This document shows, one piece after another, positions 25,973 through 33,587 of a stretch of DNA of 64,000 bases. The position numbers were made by a program, and so were the translations under genes. This DNA comes from an uncultured Collinsella sp. (GTDB taxonomy: Bacteria; Actinomycetota; Coriobacteriia; Coriobacteriales; Coriobacteriaceae). The first letter of the stretch is position 1; the number at the start of each line of letters is the position of its first letter. The stretch spans positions 1-64,000 of the forward strand of contig CAAEVV010000051.1 in the NCBI GenBank assembly GCA_900759565.1, written 5' to 3'. The notes beneath the pieces are model-generated. The model made no database searches, was not told where the DNA came from, and saw only the letters and a list, made by a program, of their open reading frames with translations.

Positions 25973-26347
25973 ATGTACGCAATCGTTAACACGGGCGGCA
26001 AGCAGTACAAGGTCGCCACCGACGATGTCATCACCGTCGAGAAGATCGAGGGCAATGAGGGCGACAAGATCACCCTGCCGGTTATCTTCCTCAACGATGG
26101 TAAGAAGATCGTCACCGATCCCGACAAGCTGGCCAAGGCCAAGGTTACCGCTCAGATCGTTGAGCAGTTCAAGGGCGAGAAGCAGCTGGTCTTCAAGTTC
26201 CATAAGCGTAAGCGCTATCGTCGTCTGAAGGGTCACCGTCAGCAGCTCACCAAGCTGAAGATCGTGAAGGTTCAGGCTACCTCCCGCGCCAAGAAGGCTG
26301 TCAAGGCAGAGGCTGAGGCTGTTGCCGAGGCTCCCGTCGCCGAGTAG
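25973..26347 (+). CDS. rplU: Large ribosomal subunit protein bL21
   Basis: Structural protein of the 50S subunit that binds 23S rRNA. The 124-residue product starts MYAIVNTGGKQYKV and has KRKRYRRLKGHRQ in the RNA-binding C-terminal part. A tail of about 17 residues rich in Ala and Glu (from KAEAEAVAEA) extends beyond the usual 103-residue core. I chose the ATG at 25973; the upstream in-frame ATG at 25952 lies in the leader. It is followed 33 bases later by rpmA. Confidence 0.97.
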   Translation: MYAIVNTGGKQYKVATDDVITVEKIEGNEGDKITLPVIFLNDGKKIVTDPDKLAKAKVTAQIVEQFKGEKQLVFKFHKRKRYRRLKGHRQQLTKLKIVKVQATSRAKKAVKAEAEAVAEAPVAE

Positions 26348-26380
26348 ATTACACTCGTAACGAAAGAGTAGGTATACACA

Positions 26381-26638
26381 ATGGCACACAAAAAAGGACT
26401 CGGTTCCTCCCGTAATGGCCGTGACTCCCGCGGTCAGCGCCTTGGCACGAAGCGCTATGCCGGCCAGACGGTAACCACGGGCACGATTCTCGTCCGTCAG
26501 CACGGCACGCACATCCACCCGGGTGAGAACGTTGGCCGTGGCAAGGACGACACGCTGTTCGCGCTGGTCGACGGTACCGTTGAGTTCCACAAGGGTATCA
26601 AGCACAGGGTCAGCGTACGCCCGCTCGCGAACGCGTAA
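26381..26638 (+). CDS. rpmA: Large ribosomal subunit protein bL27
   Basis: 50S protein whose N-terminus reaches the peptidyl-transferase centre. The 85-residue product starts MAHKKGLGSSRNGRDS, so there is no Firmicutes-type N-terminal extension needing Prp cleavage. GTILVRQHGTHIHPGENVG is the family core. It follows rplU with a GAAAGAG ribosome site, and a terminator-like hairpin lies between it and obgE. Confidence 0.97.
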   Translation: MAHKKGLGSSRNGRDSRGQRLGTKRYAGQTVTTGTILVRQHGTHIHPGENVGRGKDDTLFALVDGTVEFHKGIKHRVSVRPLANA

Positions 26639-26663
26639 TTCACCCTTCATAGAGCACATATGT

Positions 26664-26707
26664 GGGAGGCACTTGAGTTTTAGGATTCAAGGGTCTCCCT
26701 CTTTTTT
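26664..26707 (+). terminator. Terminator between rpmA and obgE
   Basis: GGGAG and CTTGA (26664-26668, 26672-26676) pair with TCAAG and CTCCC (26687-26691, 26695-26699) across a 3x3 internal loop, followed by a T-rich run to 26707. The obgE ribosome site begins just after the T run, so it could also work as a partial attenuator. Confidence 0.65.
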
Positions 26708-26723
26708 GTAGGAGGCGATTCTG

Positions 26724-28211
26724 TTGTCACAGTTCACCGATATCAGCCGAATTAACGTTTGCGGCGGCGACGGCGGAGCCGGATGCATGTCGTTTAGGCG
26801 CGAGGCATTTGTTCCCAAGGGCGGCCCCGATGGCGGCGACGGCGGTCGTGGCGGCAACGTCGTCATTCAGGCCGACGCTCAGCTGTCCTCGCTGATCGAT
26901 TACCGCTTTAAGCATCACTTTCGTGCCGAGCGCGGAACGCATGGCCAGGGTGCCCGCCGCAACGGCAAAAGCGGTGAGGACCTGATTTTGAAAGTCCCCA
27001 TGGGCACCGTAGTCCGCGAGCTCGATCCCGAGACGCAGACCCCGATGTTCGAGATTGCCGACCTGGTGCACGACGGCGAGCGCGTTGTCGTGGCGCCCGG
27101 TGGTGCCGGCGGTCTGGGCAACACTCATTTTGTGACGTCGGTGCGTCGTGCGCCCGCGTTTGCCCAGCTGGGCGAGCCTGCCGAGGAGCACTGGATCGAG
27201 CTCGAGATGAAGCTTATGGCCGATGCCGCGCTTGTGGGCTTTCCCTCGGTCGGCAAGTCCTCGCTCATCGCGCGTATGAGCGCTGCCCGTCCCAAGATCG
27301 CCGACTATCCCTTTACCACGCTTGTGCCTAATCTAGGTATGGTGCGTGCTGGCGAATATTCTTACGTCGTTGCCGACGTCCCCGGTCTCATCGAGGGCGC
27401 GAGCGAGGGGCGTGGCCTGGGCCATCAGTTCCTGCGCCACATTGAGCGCACTGCTTTGATTATGCATGTCGTCGATATGACGGGCGGGTTTGAGGATCGT
27501 GATCCGGTCAAGGACTATCGCATTATTAACCGTGAGCTCGAGCAGTATGGTGCCGAGCTTTCGGAGCGTCCACAGATCGTCGTCGCCAACAAATGCGACG
27601 CTCCGGGCACGGCCGACAAGATTGCCGACCTTAAGCGTGCAGCGCTCGATGATGGTCATATGTTCTTTGCCGTCTCCGCTGTGACGGGTGCCGGTCTCAA
27701 CACGTTGATGCTTGCCGTGGGCGAGCAGGTGGCCAACCTCCGCGCGGAACTTGCGGTTTCCGATGAGCCGGTCGATCTGCGCGACGAGGAGTGGGAGCGT
27801 CGCCGCCTGCAGCGCGAGAAGCGCTTCCGTATTGTCCAGGAGGAGCCCGGTGCCTTCCGCGTTGTCGGTCGCGCCATTGAGCGTTTGGTTATCCAGACCG
27901 ACTGGGAAAATGAGGAGGCCGTCATCTACCTGCAGCATAAGTTTTCCCGCATGGGTGTTGACGATGCGCTCGAAAAGGCCGGCTGCCGTGCCGGCGACGA
28001 GGTTCGCATTTGCCAGCGCGCCTTTGACTTTGAGGGCGCCGAGGACTTCTCGGAGTTCGAGGACGAGTTCGAGGACGGTAGCGAGGACGTCGCCGTCGAG
28101 ATCGTTGACGTCGCCGATGATAGCTTGGAGGCTGCCGACGCGGTGGATGCCATTGACGGTACCGATGACGCTTTTGCTGCGGAAGACGTCGAGACCCCGG
28201 AGGGCGAGTAA
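26724..28211 (+). CDS. obgE: GTPase ObgE/CgtA
   Basis: Essential GTPase that acts in late 50S assembly and stress control. The 495 residues have a glycine-rich Obg fold at 1-158 (GGDGGAGCMSFRREAF), a G domain with GFPSVGKSS, a DVPGLIEGA switch and NKCD, and a C-terminal OCT domain (about 345-425). After this comes an Asp/Glu-rich tail of about 60 residues, a feature seen in several Obg proteins. The start is TTG at 26724 with GGAGG upstream. nadD follows by 3 bases, its ribosome site lying in the obgE end. Confidence 0.96.
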   Translation: MSQFTDISRINVCGGDGGAGCMSFRREAFVPKGGPDGGDGGRGGNVVIQADAQLSSLIDYRFKHHFRAERGTHGQGARRNGKSGEDLILKVPMGTVVRELDPETQTPMFEIADLVHDGERVVVAPGGAGGLGNTHFVTSVRRAPAFAQLGEPAEEHWIELEMKLMADAALVGFPSVGKSSLIARMSAARPKIADYPFTTLVPNLGMVRAGEYSYVVADVPGLIEGASEGRGLGHQFLRHIERTALIMHVVDMTGGFEDRDPVKDYRIINRELEQYGAELSERPQIVVANKCDAPGTADKIADLKRAALDDGHMFFAVSAVTGAGLNTLMLAVGEQVANLRAELAVSDEPVDLRDEEWERRRLQREKRFRIVQEEPGAFRVVGRAIERLVIQTDWENEEAVIYLQHKFSRMGVDDALEKAGCRAGDEVRICQRAFDFEGAEDFSEFEDEFEDGSEDVAVEIVDVADDSLEAADAVDAIDGTDDAFAAEDVETPEGE

Positions 28212-28214
28212 GCC

Positions 28215-28892
28215 ATGTCGCTGCGCGGTGGAATCGGATTGCCTGAACTTCCCATCAAGGATGGGCACGAGTTTCGGCTTGGCATTATGGGCGGCACCTT
28301 TGACCCGATTCATTACGGGCACTTGGTAACCGCTGAGCAGGCGCGTGAGTCCCTTGACTTGGACGCCGTGCTCTTTATGCCTGCGGGCTCGCCTGCCTTT
28401 AAGCTCGACAAACCGGTGACGCCTGCTGAGGACCGTTATGCCATGACGGTCCTCGCGACCGCCGCGAACCCGGCCTTTTTGGCAAGCCGCTTCGAGATCG
28501 ATCGTGCCGGTGTCACCTACACAGCCGATACGCTGCGTGCCCTTCGCGAGTTTTACCCGCCACAGGTGAAGCTTTATTTTATTACGGGTGCCGATGCGAT
28601 TATCGATATTGTGACCTGGCACAATGCAGATGAGATTGCCGAACTGGCAACCTTTATTGCTGCGACGCGTCCCGGCTTTGACATCGATACGGCCCGGGCG
28701 CGGATTAAGGAATCGGGACTGCCATTCGACGTTCGCTATATTCAGATTCCGGCGCTGGCGATTAGCTCGACCAACATTCGCAAGCGGGTTGCTCGCGGCA
28801 TGAGCGTGCGCTATCTTACGAGCGAGTCCGTGCTCGGCTATATCCGTAAGCGCGGCCTATATGCCGATCTTGGGCAAGAAGATTTTGATTGA
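28215..28892 (+). CDS. nadD: Nicotinate-nucleotide adenylyltransferase
   Basis: Transfers AMP from ATP to nicotinate mononucleotide in NAD synthesis. The 225-residue protein has the nucleotidyltransferase motif GGTFDPIHYGHL and the C-terminal ISSTNIRKR (SSTxIR) motif. About 20 residues precede the first beta strand, so an internal start cannot be ruled out. The gene order obgE-nadD-yqeK-rsfS is widely conserved. Confidence 0.94.
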   Translation: MSLRGGIGLPELPIKDGHEFRLGIMGGTFDPIHYGHLVTAEQARESLDLDAVLFMPAGSPAFKLDKPVTPAEDRYAMTVLATAANPAFLASRFEIDRAGVTYTADTLRALREFYPPQVKLYFITGADAIIDIVTWHNADEIAELATFIAATRPGFDIDTARARIKESGLPFDVRYIQIPALAISSTNIRKRVARGMSVRYLTSESVLGYIRKRGLYADLGQEDFD

Positions 28893-28904
28893 TGGGGGAG
28901 AACG

Positions 28905-29513
28905 TTGTCGGTAGAAGAACAGTTTGAGGACGACGAGCGCGCTCTCTTGACGCGTATCCACGAGTTGCTCGATGTGCGCATGAAGGATAAGCGTAAGCGC
29001 TACGTGCATTCGCTCGGGGTTGCCGAGACTGCGTTGCACCTAGCCGAGGTGTACGGTGTCGACCGCTTTGATGCCGCTGCCGCCGGCCTGATCCATGACT
29101 GGGATAAGGTGCTCTCCGACGACGAGCTGGTCACGCGCGCTCTGCATTATGGCATTAAGATTGCCGGCTCTCCGTCTGCCGCGACGCCGCTTTTGCATGG
29201 CCCGGTTGCCGCCTATGAGCTTCCGCAGCTTTTTCCCGAGCTGTCGCCGGCGGTCTTTCAGGCTGTCGACCGTCACACCGTGGGCGCTTGCGACATGACG
29301 CCGCTCGATATGGTGGTCTTTGTGGCCGATGCCATCGAACCCAACCGCCACGGCGATTATGCCCATGCGCTGCGCAAGATGGTGGGGAAGTCCTCACTCG
29401 ACGAGTTGTTCTTCTCCTGTTTTGCGCAGGGTCTGGTCTATGTGATCCAGACCGGGCGTTATCTTTATCCCACGGCTATTACGATTTACAACCATTATGC
29501 CCAGCTGCGCTAG
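28905..29513 (+). CDS. yqeK: HD-domain hydrolase YqeK (symmetrical Ap4A hydrolase type)
   Basis: YqeK proteins of the HD superfamily hydrolyse diadenosine tetraphosphate in Firmicutes. The 202-residue protein has the expected pattern: HSLGVAE, LIHDWDK (HD dyad), HGPVAAYEL and a downstream VADAIEPNR with the second Asp. The residues around the HD dyad (WDK) differ from the usual IAK. Starts with TTG at 28905 behind GGGGGAG. About 25 residues precede the domain. Confidence 0.88.
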   Translation: MSVEEQFEDDERALLTRIHELLDVRMKDKRKRYVHSLGVAETALHLAEVYGVDRFDAAAAGLIHDWDKVLSDDELVTRALHYGIKIAGSPSAATPLLHGPVAAYELPQLFPELSPAVFQAVDRHTVGACDMTPLDMVVFVADAIEPNRHGDYAHALRKMVGKSSLDELFFSCFAQGLVYVIQTGRYLYPTAITIYNHYAQLR

Positions 29514-29540
29514 CTCGGGCTGTCTAGAAAGAGGTATTCC

Positions 29541-29996
29541 ATGGCCGACGAGACCATGACCGACGAGCAGATTCTTGAAGGTGTGGAGCACAAGAGTTTC
29601 GTTGCCACGTCCGACCGCACTGCCGCCTCGCTGTCCGCGAGCGGTGTTGCCGCCGAGGATGTCGCCCGCGCCGCCGCGCAGGCCGCCTACGACAAGAAAG
29701 GTGAGGACATTCAGGTGCTCGACCTGACTGAGCTTTCCGATGTGTGTGACTACTTTGTCCTCGCTACCGGCATCAACAACCGCCAGGTTGATTCTATCGT
29801 CGACGAGATTGAGGAGAAGGTCGCCGAGGCTTGCGGCGAGCACCCGTTTTCCATCGAGGGCCGCGAGCAGAAGACCTGGATGCTCATGGACTACGGTTCG
29901 GTTGTCGTCCACGTCTTCACTCCCGAGGCGCGCGAGTTCTACCGTCTCGAGAAGCTCTGGGGCGACGCCCCCCAGCTTCCCCTTGACCTCCTTTAA
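29541..29996 (+). CDS. rsfS: Ribosome silencing factor RsfS
   Basis: Binds L14 on the 50S subunit and blocks subunit joining under starvation. The 151-residue protein has the conserved DIQVLDLTELSDVCDYFVL strand-helix, the EGREQKTWMLMDYGSVVVHV stretch and FYRLEKLWGDAP. The N-terminal 45 residues are an extension of low conservation. A REP palindrome begins at the last base of its stop codon, and a terminator follows at 30041. Confidence 0.95.
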   Translation: MADETMTDEQILEGVEHKSFVATSDRTAASLSASGVAAEDVARAAAQAAYDKKGEDIQVLDLTELSDVCDYFVLATGINNRQVDSIVDEIEEKVAEACGEHPFSIEGREQKTWMLMDYGSVVVHVFTPEAREFYRLEKLWGDAPQLPLDLL

Positions 29997-30030
29997 ATGA
30001 TTTTTCTGGGACGGGGATAAAAAAATCATT
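29996..30030 (+). repeat. REP unit upstream of the RAYT
   Basis: A 35-base unit: AATGATTTTT, core CTGGGACGGGGAT, then A-rich AAAAATCATT; the ends form a 10-bp stem. It matches each arm of the aro-operon palindrome at 4281-4356. Its orientation is opposite to the two units downstream of the transposase gene. It begins at the final base of the rsfS stop codon. Confidence 0.85.
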
Positions 30031-30040
30031 CCTACCGTTC

Positions 30041-30079
30041 ACCGAACCGCTCATCTTTGTTGGGCGGTTCGGTTTTTTC
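30041..30079 (+). terminator. Terminator of the obgE-rsfS operon
   Basis: ACCGAACCGC (30041-30050) pairs exactly with GCGGTTCGGT (30064-30073) around a 13-base loop, followed by TTTTTTCTTTT. It separates the housekeeping operon from the transposase gene. Confidence 0.9.
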
Positions 30080-30133
30080 TTTTCCCTCCTTTTGTATGCT
30101 GTAGCTATCGCAAACTCGGAAGGGAGGGCTTCG

Positions 30134-30874
30134 ATGACTCGCGTTGCCCGTGTGTTATCCGAACTCGGTCATTATCATGTTATGGTCAAAGGTTGTGCTG
30201 ACCAGCTGATCTTTGAGGACGATGACGACCGCTACTATTTCCTCAATCTGATGAGTCAGCGATTTACATCCGACCATATTCGGTTGCTTGCTTGGTGTTT
30301 GATGGACAATCATGTGCATCTGCTATTTGATGACCCCGATAACCAAATGAGTGCTGCGATGCACGCCATAGATACAGCGTATGCTATGCGATTTAATTTG
30401 AAGACAGGCAGGCGTGGGCCAGTTTTTCAAGAACGCTTTAAGAGTGTTGGCATTTCCGATGATGAGCAGTTGCTCCGTTGCGTTCGTTACATTCACGACA
30501 ACCCAGCGAAGGCAGGCATATCTTCTGCACCCATGTATCGGTGGAGTAGCTTCCACGAGTATTTCGGTACGCCTGAAATCTGCGATTGCAGTGATATTGT
30601 CGAACTTTTTGGTGGTTCTGAGGCGTTTTACCTTACAAGTACAGATGGTAAGCCCAATCCGTATTATTTGCCTGAAGGCAAACACGTTTCCGATATGGAT
30701 GCTTTGGAAGTCGCACAGGCTCTATTGGCTCCACTTGAGCCCTACCAGCTCAAGACGTTGCCGAAGCAAGAACGGAATCGTTTGTTAGCAATGTTGAAAC
30801 ATCGAGGCTTTACGATTACCCAGATTTCGCGCATTACGGGAATCGGGACAAATATTATTCAGAGGGCGAAATGA
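30134..30874 (+). CDS. REP-associated tyrosine transposase (RAYT, Y1_Tnp family)
   Basis: Single-copy HUH-type nuclease of the IS200/TnpA_REP family, which cuts single-stranded DNA at REP palindromes. The 246 residues carry the metal-binding DNHVHLL (His60, His62), RGPVFQERFKS, and the catalytic Tyr119 in YIHDNPAKAG. A C-terminal helix-turn-helix (about 208-246, LLAMLKHRGFTITQISRITG) is typical of longer RAYTs. ATG at 30134 has GGAAGGGAGGG upstream. REP units flank it in opposite orientations. Base use differs from its neighbours: 30601-30660 has 27 G+C of 60, against 39 of 60 at 29581-29640 in rsfS, which suggests acquisition. All family residues appear intact. Confidence 0.92.
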   Translation: MTRVARVLSELGHYHVMVKGCADQLIFEDDDDRYYFLNLMSQRFTSDHIRLLAWCLMDNHVHLLFDDPDNQMSAAMHAIDTAYAMRFNLKTGRRGPVFQERFKSVGISDDEQLLRCVRYIHDNPAKAGISSAPMYRWSSFHEYFGTPEICDCSDIVELFGGSEAFYLTSTDGKPNPYYLPEGKHVSDMDALEVAQALLAPLEPYQLKTLPKQERNRLLAMLKHRGFTITQISRITGIGTNIIQRAK

Positions 30875-30881
30875 GGCCTGA

Positions 30882-30916
30882 AATGATTATTTCATCCCCG
30901 TCCCAAAATAATCAAA
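30882..30916 (-). repeat. Variant REP unit downstream of the RAYT
   Basis: Same core in reverse (ATCCCCGTCCCA) but the stem is changed on both sides: TGATTATTT (30884-30892) and AAATAATCA (30906-30914) remain exact complements. The paired change keeps the hairpin, so the structure rather than the sequence seems conserved. It starts 8 bases after the RAYT stop. Confidence 0.8.
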
Positions 30917-30933
30917 AGCACCGATAGCGCCAA

Positions 30934-30968
30934 AATGATTTTTTAATCCCCGTCCCAGAAAAATCATT
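30934..30968 (-). repeat. REP unit overlapping the dinB stop
   Basis: A 35-base unit nearly identical to the right arm of the aro-operon palindrome, in the same orientation as the variant unit 20 bases before it. It contains the dinB stop codon (TCA at 30964-30966 on the plus strand). Confidence 0.85.
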
Positions 30969-32220
30969 GGGAGGAGAAGCGGGATTGGCGGCCGAAGGAA
31001 AGGGCGGTGTCGCCGAATTTGTCTCGGACGGCGTCGATGGCGACGGAGAGGTCGCGGCGGTCGCTGGATTGGGCTCCGCGGTCATCGATCTCGCAGAACA
31101 GGTCAGTCTGGATGCCGCCTTGGTGGTCGAAGTCGCTCATGCCGATGCCCGCTAAGCGAACATGCATGCCATCCTGCCAGATGTTGTCGAGCAGTTCGAG
31201 TGCAACCGCCACGAAGATGTTCTCATCGTCGGTCGGATGAGGCAGCCGGCGCTGTGCCGTACGCCCGCTGCCATACGAATACTTAAGCTTGAGCGTTACC
31301 GTGGCACCCGTCAGCCCCTGACGGCGCAGGCGGCGTCCCACTGACTCTCCCAACAGCGCAATCGCCGCCTCAATATCCCCACGCTCAGTTAAATCTTTAG
31401 CAAAGGTGCGTTCATTGCTGACCGACTTGACCTCGCGCTCTTCATCGAGGCTCGTGACTTCGGAGATTTCGAGTCCCAGCGCACGCTGGCGCATGCGTTC
31501 GCCGTTGACGCCAAAAATAGAGGCCAAGGTGGATTCCGGTGCACGTGATAGCTCGCCGAGGGTGTAGATGCGCATGCGGCGCAGTCGCTCCTCGGCCGAG
31601 CGCCCGATGCCGCTCATGGCAGATACCGGCAGCGCGGCCAAAAAGCGCTGCTCGGTTCCGGGGCGCACAATCATCAATCCAAACGGCTTGTCACGCTCGC
31701 TTGCGATCTTTGCGACCGTCTTGTTGCAGCCCACGCCAATGGAACAGGTCACTCCCAGCCCTGCCACGCGGTCGCTTATTCGTCGCGCAACCAGCAGCGG
31801 GTCTTCGGGCGCAAAGCGACCCGGTGTGATATCGATAAAGGCTTCGTCGATGGATACGCGCTCCACGCGCGGCGTCTCCTCGGCAAGAATCGCCATGACC
31901 TGCGCGCTGACCTCACGATAGCGATCAAAATGCCCATGCGTCCAAATGGCTTGCGGGCACAAGCGCCGCGCCTCGGCCGAGGCCATGGCGGAGTGCACGC
32001 CAAAGCGACGTGCCTCATACGAACACGTGGACACGACGCCGCGCGAATCGGCGTCTCCGCCCACGATGAGCGGCTTTCCGCGCCATTCGGGATGATCGAG
32101 CATTTCCACGCTCGCAAAAAACGCATCGAGGTCCATCAGGCCCACCGCCGGACCCGTCCAGGGAGGCGGCGTGACGCCCATGGCATCCTCATAACCGTAT
32201 GTATGTTCGCGTCTTTCCAT
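30964..32220 (-). CDS. dinB: DNA polymerase IV (Y family)
   Basis: Error-prone lesion-bypass polymerase. The 418 residues include the catalytic Asp30 in MDLDAFFASVE, SIDEAFID (Asp125, Glu126), the steric-gate region and the thumb helix-hairpin-helix (AMSGIGRSAEERLRRM), followed by the little-finger domain. The last residues (FSSQ) run straight into a REP unit that provides the stop, so the C-terminus may have been trimmed; I see no obvious beta-clamp motif there. The ATG at 32220 has no ribosome site; an internal ATG at 32181 has GAGG upstream and is a real alternative, losing 13 unconserved residues. Confidence 0.92.
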   Translation of the reverse strand: MERREHTYGYEDAMGVTPPPWTGPAVGLMDLDAFFASVEMLDHPEWRGKPLIVGGDADSRGVVSTCSYEARRFGVHSAMASAEARRLCPQAIWTHGHFDRYREVSAQVMAILAEETPRVERVSIDEAFIDITPGRFAPEDPLLVARRISDRVAGLGVTCSIGVGCNKTVAKIASERDKPFGLMIVRPGTEQRFLAALPVSAMSGIGRSAEERLRRMRIYTLGELSRAPESTLASIFGVNGERMRQRALGLEISEVTSLDEEREVKSVSNERTFAKDLTERGDIEAAIALLGESVGRRLRRQGLTGATVTLKLKYSYGSGRTAQRRLPHPTDDENIFVAVALELLDNIWQDGMHVRLAGIGMSDFDHQGGIQTDLFCEIDDRGAQSSDRRDLSVAIDAVRDKFGDTALSFGRQSRFSSQ

Positions 32221-32336
32221 GTCATGAGTATACCGCGCAGCTCATGTGGGGTGCGTGTATGTGCTTGCAAATCCCGAATTCTTGTCTAAGATATGGATTT
32301 GCCCTCGACTACACCGAAGAAGTTGGTCTCACGGAC

Positions 32337-32365
32337 TTCACCTGCCCGCGTCGATGGCGTATTAT
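32337..32365 (+). promoter_or_regulatory. Candidate promoter of the rpsP operon
   Basis: TTCACC (32337-32342), a 17-base spacer and TATTAT (32360-32365), 57 bases before the rpsP start. A second, weaker pair (TTGCAA at 32265, TAAGAT at 32287) lies further upstream in the dinB-rpsP divergent region. Confidence 0.45.
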
Positions 32366-32421
32366 GTTCAACTGTTTGTTTGTAGTTGCAGCCTAAAGCT
32401 GCTTGGTTGGAGGAGTTTCCT

Positions 32422-32763
32422 TTGGCAGTCAAGATTCGCCTTGCTCGTCACGGCGCTAAGAAGCGTCCGTACTACCGTGTCGTCGTCGCCGATTCCCGCG
32501 CCCCGCGTGACGGTCGTATCATCGAGGAGGTTGGCCGCTACAACCCGATGACCACCCCCAAGACCATCAACCTCGATCTCGAGAAGATCGCTGACTGGCA
32601 GTCCAAGGGCGCTCAGCTCACCGACGCTGTCGCCGCTCTGGTCAAGGCCGCCAACGAGGGCGAGAAGACCGAGACCGTCGTCAAGAAGTCCAAGAAGCAG
32701 CTCGCCAAAGAGGCCGAGGCCGCTAAGGCTGCCGCTGAGGCCGCTGAGGGCGCCGAGGAGTAA
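32422..32763 (+). CDS. rpsP: Small ribosomal subunit protein bS16
   Basis: 30S assembly protein. The 113-residue product begins (TTG)AVKIRLARHGAKKRPYYR and contains RAPRDGRIIEEVGRYNP, the family core. A Lys/Ala/Glu-rich tail of about 30 residues extends past the usual 80-90 residues. The TTG at 32422 has GGAGG upstream; the frame opens earlier at 32386 but that stretch is leader. It heads the rpsP-khpA-rimM-trmD-lepB cluster. Confidence 0.96.
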   Translation: MAVKIRLARHGAKKRPYYRVVVADSRAPRDGRIIEEVGRYNPMTTPKTINLDLEKIADWQSKGAQLTDAVAALVKAANEGEKTETVVKKSKKQLAKEAEAAKAAAEAAEGAEE

Positions 32764-32766
32764 ATC

Positions 32767-33051
32767 GTGCCTGAGGTTGACGCTGCACAGCTCGAGGGTG
32801 AGGCAATGCTCTCAGATCGCATCGCCGATCTCGTCGAATATCTCGTTGTTCAGATCGTCGACGACCCGGATTCCGTGAGCCTTGAGGTCATCGATGGTGA
32901 CGACGCCTCTACAATTGAGGTTTCGGTCGCCGAGGATGACGTCGCTAAGGTCATCGGCCGTCGTGGCCGTACCATCAAGGCCATTCGCACGCTCGCCCGT
33001 GCACTGGCCGCTCGCCTCGACACTGCTGTCGAGGTAGAGGTTCTGGGCTAG
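32767..33051 (+). CDS. khpA: KH-domain RNA-binding protein KhpA
   Basis: Small RNA-binding protein (94 residues) of the YlqC/KhpA family, which in Firmicutes pairs with KhpB and affects cell elongation and division. The KH signature is VIGRRGRTIKAIRTL (GxxG as GRRG). GTG start at 32767 with GAGGAG upstream inside the rpsP end; an ATG at 32806 is an alternative that matches the usual family N-terminus. Position between rpsP and rimM is the conserved one. Confidence 0.92.
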   Translation: MPEVDAAQLEGEAMLSDRIADLVEYLVVQIVDDPDSVSLEVIDGDDASTIEVSVAEDDVAKVIGRRGRTIKAIRTLARALAARLDTAVEVEVLG

Positions 33052-33055
33052 GACC

Positions 33056-33577
33056 TTGAGGTCCCAGTACAAAAACATCGCCCGTGTGGTCAAGCCGCAC
33101 GGAAGGAAGGGGGAGGTCCTCGCGCAGCCGCTGCGGGGGCTTCCTTCTGTATTAGAGCCGGGTATGCGGGTCGCTCTGACGCCGCCGGCGCTCAAGCGCG
33201 ACCGCTTTTGCACGGTCGTGTCCGTCACCGATACGGGCGATGGCGATCTGGTCTCGTTTGAGGGCATTGACGACTTGACAGCCGCCGAGGGCATCACGGG
33301 ATGCTACGTGCTGGCAAATCGTGACGATTTTGAGCTCGATTCGCTCGACGCTGCCTATACCGACCTGATGGGTCGCGAGGTGGTCGACGAGCGCTTCGGC
33401 TCGCTCGGCACGATCGTCGAGATCATGTCGACGCCCGCTAACGATGTTTGGGTTGTCGAGGGTGATCGGTACGGCGAGGTACTGATTCCCGTGATCGAGC
33501 AAGTCGTGCTCGATCTTCCCGATGCAGGAACAATTTCCGTCCACGTGATGGACGGCCTGATCGATATGGACAAGTAG
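33056..33577 (+). CDS. rimM: Ribosome maturation factor RimM
   Basis: Binds S19 and helps 30S head assembly. The 173-residue protein has an N-terminal beta-barrel (ARVVKPHGRKGEVLA) and a C-terminal PRC-barrel (LMGREVVDERFGSLGTI, VLIPVIEQVVLDL). TTG start at 33056, 4 bases after khpA, with AGGA in the overlap region. TrmD follows 10 bases later, as in most bacteria. Confidence 0.94.
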   Translation: MRSQYKNIARVVKPHGRKGEVLAQPLRGLPSVLEPGMRVALTPPALKRDRFCTVVSVTDTGDGDLVSFEGIDDLTAAEGITGCYVLANRDDFELDSLDAAYTDLMGREVVDERFGSLGTIVEIMSTPANDVWVVEGDRYGEVLIPVIEQVVLDLPDAGTISVHVMDGLIDMDK

Positions 33578-33587
33578 GGAGGACAAC

